Below are positions 63,935 to 64,000 of a stretch of 64,000 nucleotides of DNA, piece by piece. Positions within the stretch are counted from its first letter, which is position 1, and the number at the start of each line of letters is the position of its first letter. The stretch comes from Luteococcus sanguinis (GTDB lineage: Bacteria > Actinomycetota > Actinomycetes > Propionibacteriales > Propionibacteriaceae): the NCBI RefSeq assembly GCF_039527675.1, contig NZ_BAAAKI010000004.1, positions 467,223 through 531,222 of the forward strand, given 5' to 3'. Under the pieces are notes generated by a model. That model was not told the origin of the DNA and did no database searches. It saw nothing but the letters and a program-made list of their open reading frames with translations. The translations under genes were made by a program, and so were the position numbers.

Positions 63935-64000
63935 TTATCCGGCTAATTGGGGCTGGTCAGGGCCTGTTTCGGTGCTCTGTTCAGGCGATGTGGTCCATGA

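Overview
The window is 64 kb of high-GC DNA from an actinomycete, most likely the Propionibacteriaceae or a close relative; the species cannot be named from sequence alone. Supporting signs are a MurT/GatD pair, an Eis-type acetyltransferase, a mycothiol-type Rv2466c-like reductase, a PyrR-pyrB-pyrC operon, oligoribonuclease, and many apparently leaderless genes with a TANNNT -10 element 6-8 nt before the start codon. The assembly holds five runs of N (393-425, 4893-4905, 41341-41378, 46399-46414, 46693-46710).

Region by region. 1-5.9 kb: the 3' end of a sugar ABC permease, two identical tRNA-Lys genes, an orphan AbiEi-like gene bracketed by related palindromes, an aldo/keto reductase, murT-gatD, tRNA-His, orn and tRNA-Arg. 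5.9-12.6 kb: an MmpS-like membrane protein, a PrsW-type protease, two adjacent dynamin-like GTPases and an RlmA-type methyltransferase. 12.7-25 kb: ssb, ettA, small redox genes, an MFS exporter, an OYE-family reductase, a 996-residue FAD/Fe-S oxidoreductase with its MarR regulator, an acyl-CoA ligase and a double-hotdog thioesterase. 25-25.8 kb: a MazEF-like toxin-antitoxin pair and a repeat island.

25.8-33.9 kb is one assimilatory sulfate operon on the minus strand (TSUP permease, sulfite reductase, cysH, cysD, cysN, siroheme synthase, CbiX-type chelatase). Every junction overlaps by 1-4 nt. It is preceded by an 18-codon leader peptide ending Cys-Glu-Cys, which suggests cysteine-responsive control. 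34-41.3 kb: a GH13 glucosidase, a PuuD-like amidase, a DedA-like protein, and a gluconate cluster (gnd, gntR, gntK, gntP). 41.4-59.3 kb: flavohemoprotein, the pyr operon, pepN, a mycothiol-type reductase, an alanine/sodium symporter, ligA, eis-like, rpiB, a Nei/Fpg glycosylase, an unrecognised 467-residue protein, a DJ-1/PfpI protein and a YidD-like protein.

59.4-64 kb looks acquired. A tyrosine integrase and a small HTH protein lie just downstream of tRNA-Pro. They are followed by a compact second-type threonyl-tRNA synthetase behind a complete attenuator (promoter, 19-codon leader peptide with three consecutive Thr codons, alternative hairpins, terminator). Then come a decayed dnaB fragment that keeps an intein C-terminus, and a truncated IS3-family transposase.
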